Of a stretch of DNA of 64,000 bases, positions 1-12,224 are shown piece by piece. The DNA is from Lineus longissimus (lineage: Eukaryota; Nemertea; Pilidiophora; Heteronemertea; Lineidae): contig NC_088324.1 of NCBI RefSeq assembly GCF_910592395.1, forward strand, positions 12,860,953 through 12,924,952. Reading direction: 5' to 3'. The position numbers and the translations under genes are program-made. The notes under the pieces are model-generated. The model did no database searches, had not been told where the DNA came from, and saw only the letters and a program-made list of their open reading frames with translations. Each line of letters begins with the position of its first letter. Position 1 is the first letter of the stretch.

Positions 1-1040
1 TAGTTCTTTCTTCTCTGATCTATAATTGGAAGGTGTAATAAAGGTGCACAAACTATATTTGCTCATTTTGTAAGAGACACATCTGAAGACATAGTCACAA
101 CTTCTTACTTGGTCTTTATCCAGTATCGGCTGTGAAAGTGCATGTCGGTATACATGTTCTCATTACTGATGCAACTGGACCATCTAATGTGGCATTTTAA
201 AATAGCATACATTGTGTGGACCCACTTAATGTTTCAATTGTTACATATATCAATTATGATCGGTTTCGTATCATTTCAGTAAATTTAAAGCCGAGAGCTC
301 TACATCATATTTGATGCATCACTATTGGTAAGAGTACATTTATAAAACGATAGAATAGCTGTTTAAGACTTGATCTCATTATACCTCAGAGGCCATATTT
401 GTTGATGCATCTTGACCACCAAGGTTTTTGCATCTCTCATCTATTCGATTATTTAACTGGACATTGAAAATGAGTATAAAACTATGGGAGTCATGATGTA
501 TTTGACGGTGGTGCATCAAGTACAATGCAGAATTTCCATGGCTTATTTTCAGTTTTTGAGTGTTTTTAATTGTAATGTCATATTGTTGTTGTATATTTTA
601 TAGTGTTGATGATCACAACTATATGCAATAGTTTGTGTTTGTTGGCCCAAACATCATCTGGCTGTGATATGTATATACTGTATTATACTAAATATATTTA
701 GGGCCTAGATGTAGGCATAGTGTTCTTAAATGGTAAATTACGAAGACATTCGTACAATTTTATTGTATAGCATTGTGGTGTCTCTCGTTGCAATGTGTCA
801 AATATACATTTAAGCAAGATGACATGGTCATAGATTCAGACTGATACAAAGCTGATATTCCCAAAGTATTTACCAAGTATATTATGACTATGTCAGTACT
901 TCATGATAAAGAGTACACTGTCAACTGTGTTGCATTTTCTCATAATCCGTCAAAACTGCTGATTGTGATAATGTAGGATGCTTTAAATGTACATGTTTTA
1001 AGTTAACAAAGTATTTGAATAAAGTGTAAAATTACATTTA
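1..1040 (+). other. Probable 3' UTR of a gene off the left edge
   Basis: All frames are closed by frequent stops and the stretch is AT-rich and rich in TGTA motifs, including a perfect Pumilio-type TGTATATA at 670-677. It ends with a canonical AATAAA at 1018-1023. These traits together look like the distal 3' UTR of a plus-strand gene whose coding exons lie left of the window. Nothing identifies that gene, and the region could also be ordinary intergenic DNA with a chance AATAAA. Confidence 0.35.
1018..1023 (+). terminator. Candidate polyadenylation signal AATAAA
   Basis: Canonical hexamer at the right end of an AT-rich, stop-filled stretch. It would end a transcript entering from the left edge. 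The hexamer is common by chance, so this depends on the 3' UTR interpretation. Confidence 0.3.
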
Positions 1041-4000
1041 GGGTGTGGCATGCCTTTATACATGTTATACAACTATTAGGGAAATGAATAGGGGTGTCCA
1101 TCTACAGTAGATACAGGGGGGTACTGCTTAACCACTAGGAGTCTCATAATCAACTTGGTTGTAACTGAAGTTGCTTAGGTGTTGTGATATGCCAGACCCA
1201 ATGTGCCTGTATCCATAAAACTCCTTCCTTCCATGTCATAAAAGCTACAAGTATTTTGAAGAATAACTGTTGTGAGACCACAAGGTCATCACTACATGTT
1301 GGAGTCCAATAAATATGGTTTGAACCTAGCATAGAGTTCTTCCAATTTTCTCTCACCAATTGCCTTATCCCACTTGCCTAAGTGAATTTTAAACTGCTTT
1401 TCAAGGATGTTGAGTGGCAAATTGTATACTCCGTAAGGGTTTGGACTGGACAGTTATCTATATATACACGGCGGCATTGGTAGATGGACCGGCATTGGGA
1501 GATGGACAGACCCATTCTGCCAAAGCAGAGGACTTGTACCAAATGGAACATCCCGCAACAGACGTCGATGCCAACGGTTTTTACCTATTCTTAGGGACAA
1601 AACCCGAAAACTTCCCATTTGCACCGCTCAGAACTTGCCGGGTAATGTTAGTCTAACACTCCAATTTAAAGCAACTGCAGCTCCTTGCCGGTCACTCTCA
1701 ATACCATGGATCGTGTCGGCGCTCTGGCAAGTCTATGAACTTGGTAATAGCACGGATGTAGTCGGTACATCTACTCCGCATCGGTTGAAATAGATTCCTA
1801 TTAGACAGAGAATTGGACTCGGAGTAATCAACCTGGTTACTGTCCCTGGTTACTCTAAGGTTTGAACGGCGACAGTGTGATTCTTGCCTCCCCTCAAATT
1901 CATTCTTTCGAGGGCGTGGCTCGGCGATTGGGAAGATACCTGGCAATTTTGTGGAAGGTTTGCTCATTCCGTTAGCACTCTCCTCGCCTTGTATTCGGAA
2001 CCCGCAATCGTTTGATTCGTTTGATTTACCTGTGTTTTGGCGTGTAAAACGCCAGATAGGCCGAAAAAAATCGGTGTGAGTGGTTCATGATAGATCATAG
2101 ATGGCAGAGTATAGGCTCAAAACAGTAACAGTTATGAAGCAATAAATATTGTCGCATCCAATGCCCATGCTTATCGACACAGTCGCACTTGCGTGACGTC
2201 TGCCCCGGACCATAAAACTAAAACCATGTACAAATCGCGCTAAAATGTTTTTAAATGCTTCAAAATGTTTTTGCAATCACTCTGACTGTCAAAATAATAG
2301 AAATGCTTGATATGCCACGAAATAAAGCTTGGAAAGGCACGCATTGTCACAGAAGTATAGTCATACGTTTCCCCCGTGTTTTTGTTTCGCAAGCCACTAA
2401 CTCGAACGGATGTCGTATTGACATCAATCACAGGGCGCGCGTTTCAGTAATCAGCGCCCACTTGCCGCTATTTTGATTCTAATTAGTCAGTTAATGTTGC
2501 CGTTTTGTGTCCAGGGAACATCTCAACATGGACCTAAATTTATCACTCCAGAGTGTTTTTTCTGTTCCATTGGACTGTTTCTAAAACACAAACATACTCT
2601 TGTACGCTCGCCGACAACATGTTGATGGGTTATTTTATAAACTTGTTTTCAGTATTTGATGTTTAGTTGGCTAACAACCTCATACGTTGGCTTATCCATT
2701 CCTCGCATAGCGCAACTTCACTATTAGTATGTTGGCGGGTTTTCCAGTTATCTCCGAGAGCGTAAAATGAAACGTATCAGCCTAACGCGCGACGTATGAA
2801 ATCTATCGTCTGGCACATTCACACGAGTCACGTGACCGGAACAGGAAACAAGAAATATAAATACAGCAGACGACTCGAGTTTTTTTCAACCGGATCTCCG
2901 CCCTCGGTCACCGTAAATTTGACTTTAATGGAAATAAAACGAACAAAAAAGGCGCACGACGGTCGCCGGGGCGGGAGAGCGTTGCAAAAGGTCGTAAATG
3001 TTTGACGACAAAAGATGGGTGCCGTTGCCCGCATCATGTTTTCATGTTAAATCATTTTAAGAGCGAAGGGAAGCGGCCATGATGTATAGACACGAGTCAC
3101 TGAATAGGGAAAGATTTATAATTAATTAACGAAACATTGATTCCGCATCATGTTCATGTTTTGATATAAAGCGCCCTACTTCGATTGTTTTACGTGAAAA
3201 CCTGAACGCCGTCGCCGCCCAATCGTTTGCATTTGACTCAATTGTGCGGTTGGTGCGCATCTCGGGCCGATTATCAAACAAAAATGAATTTGTTTTTCGT
3301 AAAGCCTATCAATTGTGTTGCCTTTCTTTTAGAAATTTGATGATTATCTGGTTTATTGGTCCGTGGAATTATCAAAAACCGATGTGACAAAGGTTGGCAA
3401 CTGGACTCTGAAGGGGTCGAGGACACGTTTGTAATTTTAGTAAACAAGATCAAGAACAAAACAAATGGTGCCACTTCACACAGAAGCATTCCTTCTCAAT
3501 TTACTACACATTCGTATATTGTCGTAGTGATAGGGGCTGTCGGAGTGGTACAGTGGAAACATCAGCGCCTGTCACCTATGAGGTCCCTGTCTTGATTCCT
3601 GGTCGGTCATGGTATATATTGTACGCGCCGTTCACCGATCCAAAGGTTGACCGCGCTCAATATTGCTTAACTTCCACTCTGGAAAGCGTGGGTTCGATTC
3701 CAAGACGCTCGGACCACTTATATCATTACAAGAAACCGATAAAGTTTCCGAGTCCACCCTATTTTGTCCTATTCGTTCGTTTGAAAATGACCATGGCGGG
3801 GAAAAACGAGATACAAGGTGTCGTGGTTGATCACCAATTCCATTAGTCTCACACGATAAATTCCCTCATACACTCTTCAAGACAGGACAATACATTTTTT
3901 CGGAACGATAAGTGAGACACGATCACTCCATTGGAGTTATAGGCAACCTGGGGGGCCGTGATAGATCGCTCCGTTATTGAAAATTGGAAATCTTTTATAA

Positions 4001-7000
4001 AATATTCCACCCTATTCGCCTTAATTTCCCTAGCCACTATCGTGCTTCCCGACTTTTTAATCCAACGTAAATTAATGGCGGTGTTTATCTCTGTAAAGGC
4101 GAAACGACGGTAAACCTCGCACACTTGCCCCTCAAGCATCCCATTCCTATACATGGTCCATTATATTTGGATTCAATGGAGCGAGGTTTGCGCAAAGGAT
4201 GGCGCTGACGAATATTAACTTTCCCATTAATAAATAATCTTGATTTAATCAAGACATCTTTGGTTCGTGTCAATAAGTTTTCTATTTGGCAATTTATCGA
4301 ATTCTCGTCACGCCATCAGGCAAAGCAGAAGGCAGGAAGGTGTTTAACAAGTTCGTCCATATACGTCAACGTATTCTACTTCTATTTCTACTGACTCAAA
4401 ACTGACAGTGCGCAATCCTAATGATGTTGGGCCACTATAATAGCGATGGCCCAACACCGACTTTGTTGACGCTCTTGACCTTTGAATGCTAGGGATCGTA
4501 GTTCGCCAGCTAGGGCCTGTCTGGCTAAACAGACTTTCACCATTTAGGTAGTTATCCGACCAAAACTCCGTCCATTTCGCGATGTCGTTCAAAATCACTC
4601 CATCACCCTGTAACATAAGCGTCGACTGAACGTAATGAACGAGGCCACCTTGAGAGAGTGCGACACTCAGCTACTTCACTTTTGAGATGATTGGTGGCCA
4701 TTGTGGAAGAAAAGGCGACTTTTAATTTGCACATAACGTGTTGATTAAAGCGATTCCCGTAAGAATTTGCCCAAAGAATCAGCACAATTGAAGCCACGGC
4801 CTATTCTCGTTTGCCACTGGATTGCTACCGAATGAGGAAAGATTAATTTTTCATATCAAAGATAATTAGTTTTTGGTTCCGAAACGGGTTTATTATAGGT
4901 AGAGGTAGATTGCTCCCCAGGCGCCTCGGACCATTCATGACATTTGATTAATAAACGATATAAAGAGACTTAAAGAGTGTCGAGGTCCGCGGGGTTCTAC
5001 CTGCCCGCGATTAATCATTGATAGTGTGACTTGGCGGTTGAAGGCATTTCACTCAGTGGTGTTTCATGTCGTCTAAATGGCGAAGATACACGAAATCTTG
5101 GGCAAATGTTGCTTTTCTTCGAAGTTTTGGGCCTTTTGGCCTGTACGAATTGTTCAATCAGAAGTACTCAGCTCACTTGTCCACGGACCAACCGCCTCTA
5201 CACGACTACTCAAGTCCGACGCGCTTCGAAGACACTGACTTATCTTAGCTGTTGTGAAATTTTGTAAAACAAACGGTGGTGAATGGCAACTAGCCTTTTC
5301 AAAATTGGATCATGGATGAAAGAAACACCCTTAGCGATTTAAACGTGCCGGCCAAAATTGCCGTTATGATGTTTCTTGGGAGAATTCCTTTAACTGCACC
5401 ATGCAAAACTGAGAGCTAAAACAAATAACGCCCATTTCTGCGAAAACGGATTTTTCATTCTCGTTTGCGGAATGGAAATACCTCCTAATCATCTATTTAC
5501 TTTCTTTCACCGCTCCATCAGTAGGCGGAGCCGCGCCTCTCCTAAATATATCACAGCCCAATTAAAACCGATTCACACTGCCACTGACAATATTACAACA
5601 ATTAAGGAGCGGAAAACAATAAGGCAAGTTAATTTCCTCTCGAGTTGTGTCGATTACGGTGCTAATTCGTTATTTTACGAGCGCCGTCCGCGCGCTCCAT
5701 AAGCTCCGTGTCATGTTTGACTTCGATAAAAGGCTCGAGGAGCAGTTAATACCGAGTTAATGGCTTTCAGGCGATTTGCGCCGTAAAAGAAGATCAGTTA
5801 CCAAGCAATTTTCCATCTCATATACGGTTATTTCATAGTTGGCGGCCAATCTACAGCGAGTTTGCCATGATACTTGCTGATAACCCCGCTTCCCGATGTT
5901 TATAACCAATTTCCAACGGCTTAGCCTATTACAAAGACGTAAGCTACTCAATTCGCGCTATCACCAGCGCAAGCACCGTGTGACAAGCTGGGTGTCGGGC
6001 TTGTTCATTACAGGCCGATTAACTGATACCGGTGCTCAATTCCATCCCGTTTTATTATGAGTGTTCTCGCTTATCTTTGCTACACATGTCCTTCCTCATT
6101 TGGCGAGAAATGAAGACATTCTTCCTGCAAAGATTAGGGATTATTTCAGCAATTTCCCGGGCGATTCCTCTGAACTGAACTAACTCTTCTTGTTATAACT
6201 TCATGCGCGGCCCTGATAGCTCATAACGCCTTCACGCGCAAATCAAATTACTCGACCTACCGGTTCATAATCGGAAAGGCAACTTTCACTTTCTATTATC
6301 TCTGCTGGAAATTGTCACAATCTCCAGTTTGAAAATCCAGAGCTAATAACTCTGCCAAATGGGTGGGGTTGGATGTTATCTAGATGACACATGGGTCGAG
6401 GTTAAGGCGATGAAATTATGAGGATTCTTGATTTCTTGGCAGAACTTTGTAATGGAAGGTACCATGAGATCGGTAAGTGTCATAGGATGATACACTCATC
6501 TAGTTTCACCACTCACTAATAAATTACTATACGAAACTGACACGAAAGCCCAATAATATTAATTTTCCTTTTTCTTAAATGGTCTTAGATCAATAAAACA
6601 AGAGTGTTTAATACAGTACGTAGTCCTAGTCCCCAAAGTGAAACAATGCCAATAAATCCATAAAAATGGTTTATCAATCGTTCATTACTTAGAAAAAATG
6701 TTCCAAGTTTTAAAAACGGCATACATGTATTGCAGACTAGTTAACTACCAAAAGTCTAATTAATACACTTCAGTCTCTTGAACTATGGCAATTGGTTTCA
6801 CATACAGGATACGACCTTATGGTTTATATTCCACATTTCCCTGGGGGACGTTTTTATAAGACACGCCAGCAATATTTTGACCAGTGATCCCCGTCATCGC
6901 GCAAACTCATTATCACTGATTATGACTTCCGCGCACAGAAGGAGGTAGAAAATTCAGCTTAATTGTCGTCCTTAATGAAACAACCTAAGAAAATGAAATA

Positions 7001-8504
7001 TTGTAATTGGTGATAATGACTTAATTATGATTTAGGAAACTTGGGACACTTCGGGCGGCGGACCAGATCGTTTGGATCAAGATTGCGGAGTGATATATGG
7101 CACTGGAGGGCCCAAGGGAGAGATGACCCACCCTGGAGGAAATCGCCTGGTTCAGTGCGGTACCCCAACAATGATTTTGGATAATTGAACATATTGCTTA
7201 AACTCAATTAATTAGCGGCCGATGGGAGCCAATATGGCTAATCAATTTGCTTTCTTTTGCCTGTCAGCCACCGAAAGCTGCAATAAAACTAATGGCTTTC
7301 TCAGATATGAAGGCACCGGCTCTTTCTAATACATGCGCAAAATTTTGAAAATTAGTTATCAGCATGGGATGGGATGATTCTTCACAGGAGTACCTTTTTC
7401 CTGAGAGCACTCAGAGAACAGCAACCTTCTGTGGGAACCTTGTAAACGATGGGCATTCTCTGTCAAGAATTCGTGTCGCTACAGACTCTTAAGTTCTACC
7501 TTCTTCTTGATTTCCCGATAATATTTTATAAAATACAATTATTCCTAAAACGATAATGATAAAAGGAGTTCGATGCCTACTTTTTGAGACATCCTAAAGA
7601 TATGAAATAAAAATAAATCATGCAATTGAATGTGTATGTTGCAATTTACACAAATTTTCCATTAAATTTATTTCAACTCAATTACATTTATTTTCAATTC
7701 AATTCAATTCTCTTGAGAACTTTTTTCTTCACACAAAAATTCACTTTCATTTCCTATTTTGAAATGAGTTACTGCCGATCGTATAAAATTAAATGACACT
7801 ATTGGTTTCCGCGTTTCGCCATTTACTGCTTTTTGCGCAAGATTACCCGGGAGATTTTCTAAAGAAATGATGTAAAAGGTCGTGTAAAGGAAAGAACTTT
7901 TCATTAACTCTAGTCAATTTATTATATTTTATTACCACTTCTCATATTATTCGAATTATTAGTCAAACTTTAATCTCGCAACACAACAAAAAGCATTGAG
8001 ACAATTTAAAACATAAAATATGTCCGCAGACGATATTCGGGTTAATTTCCCTTTCAATGTGAGAAACTAGAGAACATTGATTCGACGTCAACATTTCTTC
8101 GGCAATCGAAGAAAAAAGATTTGATTTGATCTTTAAATGCAAAGGACAATGATGAATTTTGAAAACGTGCTAAACCTCACGCGCGGATTGTTCCAAATTT
8201 GACCTGACCGATTTTGAACATTATGTAATGAGCAATATCATGTTTACCATGCACCTATTGTATTTGGAACAAGGCAACAGCAATTAGACTTGCCGTAAAT
8301 AATCCAAAACACCATGCGTCGCGCTGATAGCAGAGTTTTTATTTCCTCCTGAAAACTCTCGCTGTCCTCGTTAATTTCGCATCAATATTGGTCCATTTGG
8401 TTTGAATTTGGCATTTCATTAGTGGATGATAATTACCAGGTCAAACTGTGGGGCATATGGTCCAAAATTTAGTCTGGTGATTTATCGTTTAAATTGATAT
8501 TACT

Positions 8505-8518
8505 GGCATGCGCATGCC
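8505..8518. promoter_or_regulatory. Palindromic NRF1-like site GGCATGCGCATGCC
   Basis: A perfect 14-base palindrome built on GCATGCGCATGC. NRF1 binds TGCGCATGCGC-type palindromes, and a close relative lies at 9406-9417 (GCATGCGCATGC). Function is inferred from motif resemblance only. Confidence 0.3.
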
Positions 8519-10362
8519 TGGTAGACACGATTGATTCTTCAGAAAATATAGTTGATTTATTTTTCATTTTTAAGTCCCGAACTTAAGTGCCAACTTAAGA
8601 CCCTCTAAAGTTAGATTGTGAACATTTCGTGAAATATCATGATCAACAAACTTAAAGCAGTCCATAAAGTTGACGAGATAGTTGAATATCGAAGAGATTG
8701 TCCAGTCGATGCCTGTGTCATCGTCACAAAATCTTCCCGAACAATCACCCAGATGCCCCAACTAAAACTGTTTAATTTGTTGGGTTTGAATTCACGACTG
8801 CTTGGGACAGTGTGGATTAATTTCCTCTCTTTGGCTTATATAGACACGGACAATAGGTCCAGTCAATCCATAGCTCATCTCTGAGTGGTGCTTGTTGAAA
8901 CCGGGACAAACTTTCACGCTTTTCAATAGCATTTGTTAACTCGATAACAACTCAATTTGTCCATCGCAGGCAGATCTTCGCACCCAATTATCTACCTAAT
9001 TATGGCCTTAGAAACCAGGACGGACGGCTGTCCATCAAAACTTGTCACTTGGACAGTGATCCATCTCATCTCTGTGTTGATATGAAGACAACTTGTGGAT
9101 TGGTGTGGTATGAATGGGTGACACCGGCTGAGATCTTGTCCTCTGTCACAACTGGCATTTGCCATATTGGTTGGGGACTTTCAATATAGGATTTATTCAA
9201 ATTGTGTTGATCTCATGTCGTGTACGTTAAGGATAACGTCAGAATAATGAACTGATCTGTTTGAATTCTTCATGGGGGTAACAAGCTCAGGGAAAATTTT
9301 CCCGTGGAGGGTTCTTAGTGAAGGTATTTTTGTCCGTTGGCTGGTAATAGATTTGTTGGGAAGGCATTTGTTATGGTGAGAGCTGAAGAATCGATCATCA
9401 GCTGGGCATGCGCATGCTGTAGCCTTCTCTGCCGTGTATATACAGGGTTGGTTCTCTATCAGTACTAATAACAACCGTGAGAAAAAATAAACGTCAGCCA
9501 ATTTCACTAGCTATGGAAAAATGGTAAGGCCTATGCCACATTATATTTATTTGCCCTTGCCAACCTGTCGATTTCGTGGGGGTCGATGACATCAAATTCG
9601 CCGCGATAATCCGTTTATAAGACGGTTAGAACAATGGGAACTGCAAGCGGGCTTTGTTTAAAGACACTATAACGTGTAATGGGCTATAGGCCTGAATTCT
9701 GGGCCAAATAGCGTAATGCATCAGTAGTCTCTCCAAATGAACCATCAAACTCAAAGGATGCAGTGGCAGAACAGTGGTCTCAAGCTCACGTGTTGAACTT
9801 GGACCGTCACGACAGTGACCGAAAGTTACCTTTTACCGTCGAAACGTAAACTGGAGTAAAGTAAAATGGTTCCTGTATCTGAAGAACAGAGTATAAAGTC
9901 AAAGAGTGGTCATCTTGACCGTGAAATGATCACAGTCTCGCAGATTGGAGGCGTAGTCGGAATCTCACCCCTAAATGAAATGATAATACGCGATAAATAG
10001 CAGAAAATCGAATTGGAAACGGCCCGTGTGGTCTGAAAAGGCAACGGAGATCTCGTAGCCTTGGGGTCAGGGTGGTCCCCTTAGGGTCGCACAGCCCCCA
10101 GGCCAGGGTATTCAGGCCCAGAATAAGGAGAATTTGGTTTTAATTGCACCTCTTTGGATTCGCACAAAAGGCATTGAAGAGTAAAGGAATTTGTAATGAA
10201 AAATTGCTACTGCTTTGTTTAATGGAGGTTTGCATTTTATTGAGATGAGAGAATGATTAGCATAGCAAGGAATCTCAATGAAGGGTATTTAAAACTTCGT
10301 GTTTTTTAGATCGAATTCTTTTGGACAAATTGAAATTTAGACGCTTCGTTGCTCGACACATG

Positions 10363-10480
10363 GGGTGATATGAATAAAGACTAGCGAATGCTTTTATCTA
10401 AAACTCCATGTACATTTACACTAGGCCTTTCTGTACAAAATTGAAGTAAAAGCATTTGCTAGTCTTTATTCATATCACCC
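10363..10480. mobile_element. Foldback MITE-like element, copy 1
   Basis: A 118-bp element with terminal inverted repeats of about 35 bp starting GGGTGATATGAATAAAGACT; the right end is the reverse complement with one mismatch (gcg versus gca). The inner 45-50 bases are unpaired but match copy 2 (18439-18556) closely, including the run around AGGCCTTTCTGTA. It is flanked on both sides by ATG, a possible 3-bp target duplication. It has no coding capacity, so it would be non-autonomous. The family is not one I can name. Confidence 0.75.
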
Positions 10481-11263
10481 ATGTTGTAGGCAATTTCACG
10501 GAAGGATATAACTCGCAGCTACCTGTAAGATTTCGAATGAGAAAGCGGTTCATATTTTATAGCTGCGAGAAGTGATTCGCATAAAACTCTGTGAGCAACC
10601 TCCAGAAATGCCAGATTATCTCCATAGATATAACAGTGTATACTATATACATGGAGAATTCCCACAGCCGGCTGGACTTTGTGGCCAAATCACCATTGGG
10701 CATCATCGATCCTTCGATTTGGAAGTGGTGGATGACTGTTCGCAGGTCAGCCAATGCGTTATAGTTGGACCTGATTACTAGTTTCTTTCGTACAAGCAAC
10801 TTGCCTTATTTTCCATACTTTATTACATCTGTCATGTCTGTCAGTAGGCCTACATGCTGGTTAGAGAAGATACGTGCTTCATGTATGTAATTTTTCCCTT
10901 CCCCAAAATAATCTCTTAACTATTCTGCTTCATAACTCAATTTTAGACTTTACAAGCAACCAATTTCTCCTCATAACTCGCCTTCCTCTTTTTAATTGAG
11001 ATTATGCACAAAATTCCGGTGATAACCCTGAACAATTCGCGCGCAATCATCCGGAAAAGAAAAACTAAAATCTCAGAATACGAATTTGGTCCTGCGCCCA
11101 ACAACTGGTGTCTAAATAATCCAGTTAGCAAAAGAATGCGACACCGGGTATGTCATCTATCTCATGCCCTGATGTCTTAACCCACCCCTGATCCGTTGTA
11201 TTGAACTAATGTTATTGAAGCCGGGGGCATTTGTCCTCCAAAGTGAAGAGCTAGTTTATTTTA

Positions 11264-11420
11264 AACATGGCGGTGTTGCAAAAACTGACACCGGGGCACC
11301 GGGATCACGCGAAGAATTTGCGCATGCGTTAAGGTCAATTTGAACAATCTATAGGAAGCTTGCAGTGGAATTCAAAATGTTTTCCTAAATTTCCGATCGG
11401 TGATTGTCAAAGATGGCCGC
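11264..11420 (+). promoter_or_regulatory. YY1/NRF1-like motif cluster, possible unannotated promoter
   Basis: Within about 160 bp there is AACATGGCGG (11264-11273), TGCGCATGCG (11319-11328) and AAGATGGCCGCC (about 11411-11422). These resemble YY1, NRF1 and YY1 sites, a combination typical of housekeeping promoters near the start site in animals. Both ATGGC motifs open very short frames (21 codons from 11267 and 19 codons from 11413) that stop without a clear donor site. It could start a noncoding transcript, an upstream BARHL exon, or nothing. Confidence 0.25.
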
Positions 11421-12193
11421 CCTGGAATATGCAGCGGATGTTTTTCCAGATGTTGTGATAATGGGTCGCTAAGATTTTGATATGGCTGTCGGTGTTCAGA
11501 TAGTCATAGCTCTGCTTCTTCAGTCGAATTTCATGTTTGCTCAACGTTTGAAAAAAAACCACATCAATTCAACGTTTGCTTTTGTCAACTAACACTTTTT
11601 AGATGCAGATTTCACAAATAAGGAGGTCGATGGAAATTATTCTCTCACGAAGGCTCTTCCTTGATATCACTGGCATCTGTTAGCAATCCCTTTCTCAACA
11701 CAATCATTCCTTCATTACTTTTTCATGATGGCACATGTCGGGTACCTTCCTGAATGATTACTTCAACCATAAACTGCAAGTAAACCATAAAGGTGCGCGA
11801 GGCATCACAATGGCGTCGTGACGTTACACTGATCGCGTGACGTCGATTAACCAATTAAAAAGAGCGTACTAGCGGTGTTTGAGAAATCGTCAGGTCGTTT
11901 TTCTTTTGTCACGAGATCGAAGATGCGAACACATGTCATAATTACTCATAATTTTGCTGAAAGTTTATTTCGATGGACAAACAAACCCGGAAGAGTCCCG
12001 ATGAAATTTGGTCTGCACGCTTTCAAAGTACACGTAATGTGATCGAAACAATAGCGAAATAATGCCATCCTTTCTTGACATGCTAACTGGCCATTCACCG
12101 ATTCAAACAAAAATGATCTAATTCCAAATGAATGTTAGCACGGCATAGTACTATATCGGAGCAGACAATGAAATTGAAAAATTGAACCTACAT

Positions 12194-12224
12194 CAAGGAT
12201 GTATAGAGTCCTTATACATCCTTG
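12194..12224. repeat. Short hairpin, 11-bp arms
   Basis: Perfect inverted repeat CAAGGATGTAT with a 9-base loop. Short and isolated; no second copy was found in the window. No function assigned. Confidence 0.4.

Noticed and set aside
1414-1656. 80-codon plus-strand frame
   Set aside because: No similarity or splice context; it lies beyond the inferred 3' end of the left-hand transcript and looks random.
3685-3710. tRNA-like B-box GGTTCGATTCC at 3691-3701
   Set aside because: The surrounding bases do not form a T-arm (GTGGG does not pair with CCAAG) or a cloverleaf, no A-box is found, and no SINE tail follows.
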